A DNA stretch of 64,000 bases from Streptomyces sp. Je 1-79 (GTDB lineage: Bacteria; Actinomycetota; Actinomycetes; Streptomycetales; Streptomycetaceae): NCBI RefSeq assembly GCF_025195125.1, contig NZ_JAMGSL010000016.1:62001-126000 (forward strand), read 5' to 3'. Position 1 is the stretch's first letter; each line of letters opens with the position of its first letter. A program made the translations under genes and the position numbers. Under the pieces are notes generated by a model. It saw nothing but the letters and a program-made list of their open reading frames with translations. It did not search any database and was not told the origin of the DNA. Of the stretch, positions 52,161-60,047 are shown piece after piece.

Positions 52161-55022
52161 CTACTTCCGCATGATCACCGGCTCGTGGCGCCGCAACAGC
52201 CTCGCCACGAGGAAGCCGAGCAGGACACTGAGTACGACCAGCATGCCCATGTCGAAGAGCCAGGCGCCCAGGGTGTGGTCCATGAGCGGATCCGTCGTCT
52301 TGTCGCTCGGCGCGATCTGCCCGATGTCGATGGTCGCTCCCATCGCCGCGAACGCCCACCGCGAGGGCACCAGCCATGCCAGCTGTTCGAGGACCGGCGT
52401 GCCGGTGACGGTGAGCAGCGCGCCGCAGAACACCACCTGCACGATGGCGAGGAGGACCAACAGTGGCATGGTCACCTCCTCCTTGCGCACCAGGGCGGAG
52501 ACGAACAGCCCGAGCATCATCGCCGTGAAGGAGAGCAGCGCGACCGCGAGCGTGAGTTCCACGAGCGGTGGCAGGAACACACCCTTGCCGTCCGGGACGT
52601 TCAGCGGCACCCCGATCAGCGCGACGAGCGTGAGGACCACCGCCTGGACGACCGTGATCGTGCCCAGCACCACGACCTTCGACATCAGATACGCGGAACG
52701 GGACAGGCCGACGGCTCTCTCCCGCCGGTAGATCGTGCGTTCCTTCACCAGCTCCCGCACCGCGTTCGCCGCTCCCGTCAGCACGCCGCCGACACAGAGG
52801 ATCAGCAGCACGTTCAGCGTCGACTCGGGGTTGAGACTGCCCTCCGACAGCGCGCGGGCCATCGCGCCCATCACGAACGGCAGGGCGATCATGATGGCGA
52901 GGAAGGTCCGGTCCGCGGACAGTGCCGCCGCGTACCGCCGTACGAGGGTACGGAGCTGGGAACCCCAGCTCTGCGCCTTGGGCGGCGGACCGGGCTCCGG
53001 CACCTCCCCGGAGGAGGGCGCTCCCGGGCGCTGCATGGCGTCGTCGATGTACTGGCGGTGCAGGCGCGAGGAACGGTACTGCCCCGCCCAGTCGCGTCCC
53101 CGGTCCGTCTCGAAGGCCTCGAACGCCTCGGGCCACTGATCGAAGCCGAAGAAGCCGAGCGACTTGTCCGGCGGCCCGTAGTACGCGACGCGGCCGCCGG
53201 GCGCGAGCACGAGCAGCCGGTCGCAGACGTCCAGGCTCAACACACTGTGGGTGACGACGATGACCGTACGGCCGTCGTCGGCCAGGCCGCGCAGCATGTG
53301 CATCACCGAGCGGTCCATGCCCGGGTCGAGACCGGAGGTCGGCTCGTCCAGGAAGAGCAACGACGGCTTGGTGAGCAGCTCAAGGGCCACGCTGACCCTC
53401 TTGCGCTGGCCGCCGGAGAGGCTGTGGATGGGCTGGTCGACCCGCTCGACGAGTCCGAGCTCGCCGATCACCTCGTCCACCCGGGCCCGGCGTTCCTCGG
53501 CCGCCGTGTCCTCGGGGAAGCGCAGCTCGGAGGCGTAGGTGAGCGCCCGGTGCACGGTGAGCTGGAGGTGGAGGATGTCGTCCTGCGGGACGAGCCCGAT
53601 GCGCTGGCGCAGCTCCGCGTAGTCGCGGTAGAGGTCCCGGCCGTCGTAGAGGACCGTGCCGCGGTCGGCGGGCCGCTGACCGGTGAGCGCCCCGAGCAGC
53701 GTCGACTTGCCGGCGCCGGACGGCCCGACCACCGCGAGCAGGCACTTCTGCCCGACAGGGAAGGACACGTCCTCCAGGAGCGTCTTCTGGCCGTGGTCGA
53801 CCATGACGGCGAGGTCCTGCACGTCGAGGGAGACCTCGCCGGTGTCGGTGAACTCGACGAGCTGTCCGCCGATGAGACAGAACGCGGAGTGCCCGATGCC
53901 CACGATGTCGTCCGGGGTGACGCGGGCTTCGGCGACGGGACGGCCGTTGAGGTAGGTGCCGTTGTGGCTGCCGAGGTCCTGGATCCAGTACGTACCGTCG
54001 GGGCGGACGGTCAGTTCGGCGTGGCGCCGGGAGACGACCAGATCGTCGACGACGAGGTCGTTCTCGGGCGCTCGGCCGATCTGGACGGTCCGTGTCGGCA
54101 GTGGCCGTACGGACGTGGGCTGCCGGAACGTTCCGGTCGCGGCCGGATGGGAGACGGAGGACGGCCGGGGCGGCGTCCGCGGCGGCGCGGGGGCCGGCGG
54201 TTCCGGGGCCGGTACGGGACGGGGCGCGGGGGCAGGCTCCGGGCCGGGTGCGGGCGGAGGAACCGGCGCCGCGGGCCCGGGCTCCGGCGTGGCGGGGGTC
54301 TCCACGGGTGCGGGGGGCTCCACGGCGGCAACGCCGGGCGCGGGGGCTTCGTCGGCGGGTGCCTGGGGGGCGGGGGCTTCCTCGGCGGGGATCTGGAGCG
54401 CGGGGGCCGCCTCAGGCGGAGGGGCTTGTCCGGCGGGGGCTTCGGGGGCAGCCGCTTCCTCGGCGGGGACTTCCGGCGTAGGAACCTCCACACCAGGGGC
54501 GGCCTGCCCTGCGGGCGCTTCAGCCGCGGGTGCCGCCGCAGCGGGGGTCTCCGCCGGCGTCACCGCAGCGGGAGCCTCGGCCGGCGCCTCCGCCGCGGGA
54601 ACGGCCGCGTCGCGGCCTTCCTCGGCAGGAGCCTCGGACTTGAGGCCCGTCCTGGCAGAGCGCTCCTCCACCGCCGGTGGCACAGGTGGAGCCGCGGCCG
54701 TGGCGCCCCCGGACAGCACGGCGCGAGGGCCGTCTCCGGGGTGGCCGAACCGTATGACCGTGCCCGGTCCGACCTCGCGCACGGCGATGCGGTGGCTGTC
54801 CGCGAAGGTGCCGTTCGTACTGCCCTCGTCCGCGAGCGTCCAGTGGTCGCCGACGGTTCGCAGAACCGCGTGGTGCCAGGACGTCCGGTCGTCGTCGAGG
54901 ACGATGTCGCTGGTGGGGTCGCGCCCGATGCGGTAGACCCGGCTCGGACTCATCACAGTCGCGTCCCCGTTGATCTCGAGGACGAGCTCGGGCGCGGCAG
55001 GCGCGACGGGCCGCTCTCCCAT
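52161..55022 (-). CDS. FHA-FHA ABC transporter (Rv1747-like)
   Basis: Protein of 953 residues joining two phosphothreonine-binding FHA domains and a full ABC half-transporter. FHA1 (about 28-97) has RIGRDPTSDIVLDDDRTSWH. A ~190-residue Ala/Pro-rich linker follows, then FHA2 (about 312-385, IGRAPENDLVVDDLVVSRRH). The NBD has Walker A GPSGAGKSTL (~432), signature LSGGQRKR (~532) and Walker B LLFLDEPTSGLD (~555). A membrane domain with about six helices fills 710-945. Mycobacterial Rv1747 has the same layout and is regulated by the kinase PknF; here a kinase is two genes downstream. Exported substrate unknown. Confidence 0.95.
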   Translation of the reverse strand: MGERPVAPAAPELVLEINGDATVMSPSRVYRIGRDPTSDIVLDDDRTSWHHAVLRTVGDHWTLADEGSTNGTFADSHRIAVREVGPGTVIRFGHPGDGPRAVLSGGATAAAPPVPPAVEERSARTGLKSEAPAEEGRDAAVPAAEAPAEAPAAVTPAETPAAAAPAAEAPAGQAAPGVEVPTPEVPAEEAAAPEAPAGQAPPPEAAPALQIPAEEAPAPQAPADEAPAPGVAAVEPPAPVETPATPEPGPAAPVPPPAPGPEPAPAPRPVPAPEPPAPAPPRTPPRPSSVSHPAATGTFRQPTSVRPLPTRTVQIGRAPENDLVVDDLVVSRRHAELTVRPDGTYWIQDLGSHNGTYLNGRPVAEARVTPDDIVGIGHSAFCLIGGQLVEFTDTGEVSLDVQDLAVMVDHGQKTLLEDVSFPVGQKCLLAVVGPSGAGKSTLLGALTGQRPADRGTVLYDGRDLYRDYAELRQRIGLVPQDDILHLQLTVHRALTYASELRFPEDTAAEERRARVDEVIGELGLVERVDQPIHSLSGGQRKRVSVALELLTKPSLLFLDEPTSGLDPGMDRSVMHMLRGLADDGRTVIVVTHSVLSLDVCDRLLVLAPGGRVAYYGPPDKSLGFFGFDQWPEAFEAFETDRGRDWAGQYRSSRLHRQYIDDAMQRPGAPSSGEVPEPGPPPKAQSWGSQLRTLVRRYAAALSADRTFLAIMIALPFVMGAMARALSEGSLNPESTLNVLLILCVGGVLTGAANAVRELVKERTIYRRERAVGLSRSAYLMSKVVVLGTITVVQAVVLTLVALIGVPLNVPDGKGVFLPPLVELTLAVALLSFTAMMLGLFVSALVRKEEVTMPLLVLLAIVQVVFCGALLTVTGTPVLEQLAWLVPSRWAFAAMGATIDIGQIAPSDKTTDPLMDHTLGAWLFDMGMLVVLSVLLGFLVARLLRRHEPVIMRK

Positions 55023-55110
55023 GCATGAATTTTATCTTCCTGGGCTCATCCGTGCCTGCGAGAGCCCGCCGGTATCGTGGGCGCCTCCAGCCACCGAGGA
55101 GGACCCACCC

Positions 55111-55731
55111 GTGCCGAAAGGTGTCACCAAGCGCCGGCCCCGGACCCGGGCTGCCCTGCTCAAGGCCGCTCTGGAGACCTTCGCCGAGCACGGATTCCAC
55201 GCCACGTCGATCGAGCAGGTCTGCGAGCGCGCCGGCTACACCCGGGGCGCGTACTACTCGAACTTCGCCAGCAAGGAAGAGCTCTTCCTCGCCCTCTTCG
55301 ACGAGCACAGCGAGCGGACCGTACAGCGCCTCGCGGAGGCCGTCGACAGCCTCGCGGCCGAGGACTACACGCTGGAGCGGCTCGCCGAACTCGCCTCCCG
55401 CATCGAGCCGGACGAGCGTGACTGGTACCTCGTCACCACGGAGTTCACCCTGCACGCCATCCGGGACCGGCAGGCGGCGTGGGTGCTGGCCCGGCACGAC
55501 GCCCGGCTCCGGGCGGAGATCGCCCGGGGCCTGACGACCGTACTGCGCCGGGCGGGACGAGAACTGACCGTGGACGCCGACCGGTTCGCCCGGATGCTGA
55601 TCGCCCTGCGCGAGGGCGGACTCGCGCAGAGCTACGTCGAACCGGACGAGCTTCCCCCCGGCACTCTGGAACGGGACTTCCTGGCCCCGCTGTTGGAGGC
55701 GTCGACGCGGAAGGTCGAAGCCGACCGCTAG
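55111..55731 (+). CDS. TetR-family regulator
   Basis: Regulator of 206 residues. The N-terminal HTH (residues ~10-55: TRAALLKAALETFAEHGFHA, IEQVCERAGYTRGAYYSNFA) is canonical. The C-terminal ligand domain is variable. GTG start with AGGAGG nine bases upstream. It diverges from the FHA-ABC transporter with only 88 bases between, so it may regulate that gene, as TetR regulators of exporters often do. Confidence 0.93.
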   Translation: MPKGVTKRRPRTRAALLKAALETFAEHGFHATSIEQVCERAGYTRGAYYSNFASKEELFLALFDEHSERTVQRLAEAVDSLAAEDYTLERLAELASRIEPDERDWYLVTTEFTLHAIRDRQAAWVLARHDARLRAEIARGLTTVLRRAGRELTVDADRFARMLIALREGGLAQSYVEPDELPPGTLERDFLAPLLEASTRKVEADR

Positions 55732-55838
55732 CCCGGGCGTCCGCGCGAGGGGCCGGCCGAGGAGCCCGGCCGAGGAACCGGCGGCTCCGTCCGACGGGTC
55801 CGTCCGGCGGTCCGTTCCGGCGGGTCCGTCCGGGCGGC

Positions 55839-56645
55839 TCAGTCGAAGAGGTCCGGGTCCGATGCCGTGATCTGGTCCCACAGCGGACGGGCCTGGAACC
55901 AGCCGGCCAGGTGGGTGCCGACCTGGCCCCGGGTGATGAGGGCCGTCTCGCGGTCGATCAGCTGCGGCGTACCGGCGGCCATCGCCAACAGCTGGGCCTG
56001 GCACGAGCGTTCCATGGTGATGAACCACCAGACGGCCTCGGCGACCGAGTGCCCGACCGTCAGCAGCCCGTGGTTCTTGAGGATGACCGCCTTGTGTCCG
56101 CCGAGCGCCTTGGCGACCCGCTTGCCCTCGTCCAGCTCGTTGACCACGCCACGGTAGTCGTCGTAGATCCCGTGGTCCTCGAAGAAGGCGCAGGCGTCCT
56201 GCGTGATCGGGTCGAGCGGGATGCCGAGGCTGGAGAACGCCTTGCCGTGCAAGGAGTGCGAGTGAGCGGCGGCGACCGCGTCCGGGCGGGCCGCGTGCAC
56301 CTGGGAGTGGATGACGAACGCGGCACGGTTCACCGGGCGACTGCCGGAGAGCACGGTCCCCTCGTGGTCGACGAGGATGAGATCGGAGGCCTTGATCTGA
56401 CTGAAGCTCATCCCGAACGGATTGACCCAGAAGGCCTCGGGGTTCTCCGGATCACGGACGGTGATGTGCCCGGCGACGCCCTCGGAGAAGCCGAACCTCC
56501 CGAAGAGCCGGAACCCGGCGGCGAGTTGCTCCTTGCGGTACCGGCGCTCCTCCTCGACGGACTCGAACGTCGGCGGCAGGGGGAGGGTGACCCCTTCGGG
56601 CAGTGGCCCCACGGCGGCGGCCAGGGCGGACGGGAGAGTGCTCAC
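55839..56645 (-). CDS. Class II aldolase/adducin-family protein
   Basis: Protein of 268 residues with the class II aldolase (AraD/FucA) fold. The zinc ligands are in AHSHSLHG and KNHGLLTVG. Catalytic Glu-type residues cannot be assigned. EGVAGHITVRDPENPEAFWV matches the class II aldolase/adducin pattern. Such enzymes cleave sugar phosphates or act as decarboxylases. A candidate operator lies 41 bases upstream of its start. Confidence 0.9.
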   Translation of the reverse strand: MSTLPSALAAAVGPLPEGVTLPLPPTFESVEEERRYRKEQLAAGFRLFGRFGFSEGVAGHITVRDPENPEAFWVNPFGMSFSQIKASDLILVDHEGTVLSGSRPVNRAAFVIHSQVHAARPDAVAAAHSHSLHGKAFSSLGIPLDPITQDACAFFEDHGIYDDYRGVVNELDEGKRVAKALGGHKAVILKNHGLLTVGHSVAEAVWWFITMERSCQAQLLAMAAGTPQLIDRETALITRGQVGTHLAGWFQARPLWDQITASDPDLFD

Positions 56646-56685
56646 GGGGGCTCCTCACGACGGCGTGACGCGATGCCCGCCAAAA

Positions 56686-56701
56686 GATACAGAGATGTAT
56701 C
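56686..56701. promoter_or_regulatory. Candidate operator GATACA-N4-TGTATC
   Basis: Perfect 6-bp inverted repeat GATACA/TGTATC with a 4-base centre, between the aldolase and ThuA starts. It resembles TetR-type operators. Confidence 0.5.
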
Positions 56702-56756
56702 CGATTCGCCAATGGTTGCGGTGCGGGGACATGGTTGGCTACGGTCGGTCGGCCTG

Positions 56757-56768
56757 GTAAGCGCTTAC
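56757..56768. promoter_or_regulatory. Candidate LacI operator GTAAGCGCTTAC
   Basis: Perfect 12-bp palindrome, 23 bases before the ThuA-like GTG. TTGGCT 17 bases upstream makes the palindrome overlap a likely -10 region. Confidence 0.6.
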
Positions 56769-56791
56769 TTTCCTCCTGGGGAGCTCCTCTC

Positions 56792-57475
56792 GTGCCGATC
56801 GCGGACGTCCTGATCTACACCCGCACCGCGGGCTACCGTCACGACTCGATCCCGGCGGGCGCGAAGGCCCTCGCGGAGCTGGCAGGTGAGGCGGGGTACG
56901 GGGCCGAGGTGACCGAAGACCCGGCCGCCTTCACTCCGGAGCGGCTCCGGCGGTGCGCGGCGGTGGTCTTCCTCTCGACCACGGGGTCGGTCCTGAGCGC
57001 CTCGGGCCGGGCGGCCTTCGAGGCGTACGTCACGGGAGGCGGGGGCTTCCTCGCGATCCACGCGGCCGCCAACGCGGAGTCGGACTGGCCCTTCTACGGC
57101 GAACTGCTCGGCACACGCTTCGACGGCCACCCGGAGATCCAGCCGGGGGTGGTGTGCGTGGACGCGCCCGACCACCCGGGGACGGCCGCGCTGCCGGCCC
57201 GCTGGTCCTGGACGGACGAGTGGTACAACTTCACGTCGAACCCCCGGGACCAGGGCGTACGGGTCCTGGCCCGCGCGGACGAGTCCACCTACCGGGGCGG
57301 GACACTGGGCGCGGACCACCCGCTGGTGTGGTGCCGCGGGACCGGAGCCGGCCGGGTCTTCTTCACGGCGCTGGGGCACGCGGAGGAGGCGTACGAGGAC
57401 GAGACGTTCCGGGCGCACCTGGCGGGGGCGCTGCGCTGGGCGGCGGACGGGGGCGGCTTCTCCGCCGGGCAGTGA
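56792..57475 (+). CDS. ThuA-like domain protein
   Basis: Protein of 227 residues with the glutamine-amidotransferase-like ThuA fold: IADVLIYTRTAGYRHDSIPA, FLSTTGSVLSASGRAAFEAY, GGGGFLAIHAAANAESDWPF. In Rhizobium ThuA handles 3-keto-trehalose. Here the substrate is probably a sugar or keto-sugar. GTG start with GGGAG upstream. The LacI-type palindrome in its promoter supports a role in sugar metabolism. Confidence 0.88.
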   Translation: MPIADVLIYTRTAGYRHDSIPAGAKALAELAGEAGYGAEVTEDPAAFTPERLRRCAAVVFLSTTGSVLSASGRAAFEAYVTGGGGFLAIHAAANAESDWPFYGELLGTRFDGHPEIQPGVVCVDAPDHPGTAALPARWSWTDEWYNFTSNPRDQGVRVLARADESTYRGGTLGADHPLVWCRGTGAGRVFFTALGHAEEAYEDETFRAHLAGALRWAADGGGFSAGQ

Positions 57476-57568
57476 CGGGTATGGCGTCACCCCCGTGCCC
57501 CCTCCCCGATTGCGGTGGGGCTCCGGGCGCGGGAGGGTTCCTGTGGGGCGGACGGCAGGAGGAGACCA

Positions 57569-58960
57569 ATGGGGATCGCCACCGTGAATCCGGCCACGGG
57601 CGAGACGCTGCGCACCTACGACGCACACGGACACGACGAGATCGAACGGCGGATCTCCGCCGCGTACGAGACGTACCGGCAGTACCGCACCACCTCCTTC
57701 GGTGAGCGCGCCCGCCTGATGCGCCGCGCCGCCGACCTCCTGGACGAGGACGCCGAGGACGTCGCGCGCACGATGACCACGGAGATGGGCAAGCCGATCG
57801 CGGCCGCCCGCGCCGAGGCCGCCAAGTGCGCCAAGGCCATGCGCTGGTACGCCGACCACGCCGAGGCGCTGCTCGCCGACGAGCACCCCGCCCCGGCCGA
57901 CGTCCAGGACTCCGGCGCGGACGCCGCCCGCGTCCACTACCGCCCTCTGGGCGCGATCCTCGCCGTCATGCCCTGGAACTTCCCGCTCTGGCAGGTCATC
58001 CGGTTCGCCGCGCCCGCGCTCATGGCCGGCAACACCGGCCTCCTCAAGCACGCCTCCAACGTGCCCAGGACCGCTCTCTACCTCGGCGACCTCTTCCGCC
58101 GCGCCGGCTTCCCCGAAGGCTGCTTCCAGACCCTTCTCGTCGGTTCCGGCGCCGTCGAGTCCGTCCTGCGCGACCGCCGGGTCGTCGCCGCCACCCTCAC
58201 CGGCAGTGAGCCCGCCGGGCGTTCGGTCGCGGCCATCGCGGGCGACGAGGTCAAGAAGACGGTCCTGGAGCTGGGCGGCAGCGACCCGTACATCGTGATG
58301 CCCTCGGCCGACGTGCCCCGCGCCGTCAAGACCGCCGTCACCGCCCGCGTACAGAACAACGGCCAGTCCTGCATCGCGGCCAAGCGCTTCATCGTCCACG
58401 GCGACGTCTACGACGACTTCGCCGAACGTTTCACCGCCGCCATGAACGCGCTGACCGTCGGCGACCCCCTCGACGAGTCCACCGACGTCGGCCCCCTCGC
58501 CACCGAGCAAGGCCGCGCCGACCTGGAGGAACTCGTCGACGACGCCGTGGAGAAGGGCGCCACGGTCCTCTGCGGCGGGTCCCGCCCGGAGGAGTTCCCG
58601 CGCGGCTGGTTCTACCGGCCGACCGTGCTGACCGGCATCACGCCCGAGATGCGGATCCATCAGGAGGAGACCTTCGGTCCGGTCGCCACGCTCTACCCGG
58701 TGAGCGACATCGAAGAGGCCGTGACCGTCGCCAACGACTCGCCCTTCGGGCTCAGTTCGAACGTCTGGACCCGAAACGACGAGGACATCGCCTTCTTCGT
58801 ACGGGACCTGGAGGCCGGGGGTGTCTTCGTCAACGGCATGACGGCCTCCCACCCGGCGCTCCCGTTCGGCGGGGTGAAGCGCTCCGGCTACGGCCGCGAG
58901 CTGGCCGGCCACGGCATCCGGGAGTTCTGCAACCCGACCACCGTGTGGCAACGCAACTGA
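57569..58960 (+). CDS. gabD: Succinate-semialdehyde dehydrogenase-like aldehyde dehydrogenase
   Basis: NAD(P)-dependent dehydrogenase of 463 residues. The catalytic Cys is in QNNGQSCIAAKRF. The Glu and substrate loop are in KKTVLELGGSDPYIVMPSAD. The cofactor motif is GSEPAGRSVAAIAGDE, and PWNFPLWQVIRFAAPALMAG is close to GabD-like enzymes. It would oxidise succinate semialdehyde to succinate. ATG at 57569, AGGAGGAG upstream, 93 bases after the ThuA gene; the two may share a transcript. Confidence 0.9.
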   Translation: MGIATVNPATGETLRTYDAHGHDEIERRISAAYETYRQYRTTSFGERARLMRRAADLLDEDAEDVARTMTTEMGKPIAAARAEAAKCAKAMRWYADHAEALLADEHPAPADVQDSGADAARVHYRPLGAILAVMPWNFPLWQVIRFAAPALMAGNTGLLKHASNVPRTALYLGDLFRRAGFPEGCFQTLLVGSGAVESVLRDRRVVAATLTGSEPAGRSVAAIAGDEVKKTVLELGGSDPYIVMPSADVPRAVKTAVTARVQNNGQSCIAAKRFIVHGDVYDDFAERFTAAMNALTVGDPLDESTDVGPLATEQGRADLEELVDDAVEKGATVLCGGSRPEEFPRGWFYRPTVLTGITPEMRIHQEETFGPVATLYPVSDIEEAVTVANDSPFGLSSNVWTRNDEDIAFFVRDLEAGGVFVNGMTASHPALPFGGVKRSGYGRELAGHGIREFCNPTTVWQRN

Positions 58961-58975
58961 CTCGGCGGTGAGTTC

Positions 58976-58998
58976 TGCCACGCGATCGCCGCGTGGCA
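58976..58998. terminator. Hairpin terminator after gabD
   Basis: TGCCACGCG (58976-58984) pairs perfectly with CGCGTGGCA (58990-58998) around the loop ATCGC, 15 bases after the stop, between convergent genes. Confidence 0.75.
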
Positions 58999-59014
58999 CG
59001 CGACCGCCGCTCGC

Positions 59015-60034
59015 CTACCGCTCTCCGTCCCCCGCCCACGCCAGCAGCTGCTCCGCCGGCCAGGTGTTGATCACCCGCTCGGCCGGCACCCCGCATTCCT
59101 CCGCCCGCGCGCACCCGAAGATCTGCCACTCCAGCTGTCCGGGTGCGTGCGCGTCCGTGTCGACCGCGAACCAGACGCCCGCCGCCACCGCCTGCCGCAG
59201 GAGCCGGCGCGGCGGATCGAGCCGCTCCGGACGGCTGTTGATCTCCACGGCCGTCCCCGACTCGGCGCACGCCGCGAAGACCCGCTCCGCGTCGAAGGTC
59301 GACTCGGGCCGCAGCCGCCCCCCGCTCACCAGCCGCCCCGTGCAGTGACCGAGGACGTCCATCAGCGGATTGCGTACCGCCTTCTCCATGCGTCGCGTCA
59401 TCGAGGGCGCGTCCATCCGCAGCTTGGAGTGGACCGAGCCGACCACCAGGTCCAGCCGCTCGAGCAGTTCAGGCTCCTGGTCCAGCGAGCCGTCCTCCAG
59501 GATGTCGCACTCGATCCCGGTCAGCAGCCGGAAGGGGGCCCACTCCTCGTTCAGCCGTGCCACGACGTCCAGTTGCTCGCGCAGCCGGTCGGGGGACAGG
59601 CCGCGGGCCACCTTCAGGCTGGGCGAGTGATCGGTCAGGACGGCCCACTCGTGTCCGATCCGCGCCGCCGTCCGGCCCATGTCCTCGATGGTGCTGCCCC
59701 CGTCCGACCACTCGGAGTGCAGATGGCAGTCGCCCCGCAGCGCTGCCCTGAGGGTCTGCCCACCGCTGACCTCCGGCACGGTGATCTCGGCCTCCAGGCG
59801 TTCCAGATACGCCGGGACCCGCCCTTCGAGAGCTTCCTCGATCACCGCCGCCGTCTTCGGTCCGATGCCCTTGACCGACTCGAGGGTCCCCGCCGCCACA
59901 CGCTGCCGCGCCTCGCCGTCCGCCAGGGCCGCGACGGCCGCGGAGGCGGTACGGAACGCCCGCACGCGGTACGTCGGCGCCTGCGAGCGCTCCAGCAGGT
60001 AGGCGATCCGGTCCAGCGCCGCCACGGGGTCCAT
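59015..60034 (-). CDS. HhH-PHP protein (PolX-like without polymerase domain)
   Basis: Protein of 339 residues. The N-terminus looks like the PolX fingers/8-kDa region with a helix-hairpin-helix (ESVKGIGPKTAAVIEEALEG, residues 52-71). A PHP metallo-phosphoesterase follows: DCHLHSEWSDG (~102), AVLTDHS, GIECDILEDG and the C-terminal DTDAHAPGQL. The PolX palm/polymerase domain between HhH and PHP is missing. PHP in bacterial PolX has 3'-5' exonuclease or phosphatase activity, so this may be a DNA end-processing nuclease. The next upstream gene (SpoIIE-like) ends 14 bases before it. Confidence 0.85.
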   Translation of the reverse strand: MDPVAALDRIAYLLERSQAPTYRVRAFRTASAAVAALADGEARQRVAAGTLESVKGIGPKTAAVIEEALEGRVPAYLERLEAEITVPEVSGGQTLRAALRGDCHLHSEWSDGGSTIEDMGRTAARIGHEWAVLTDHSPSLKVARGLSPDRLREQLDVVARLNEEWAPFRLLTGIECDILEDGSLDQEPELLERLDLVVGSVHSKLRMDAPSMTRRMEKAVRNPLMDVLGHCTGRLVSGGRLRPESTFDAERVFAACAESGTAVEINSRPERLDPPRRLLRQAVAAGVWFAVDTDAHAPGQLEWQIFGCARAEECGVPAERVINTWPAEQLLAWAGDGER

Positions 60035-60047
60035 GCCCGCTCCTCAC

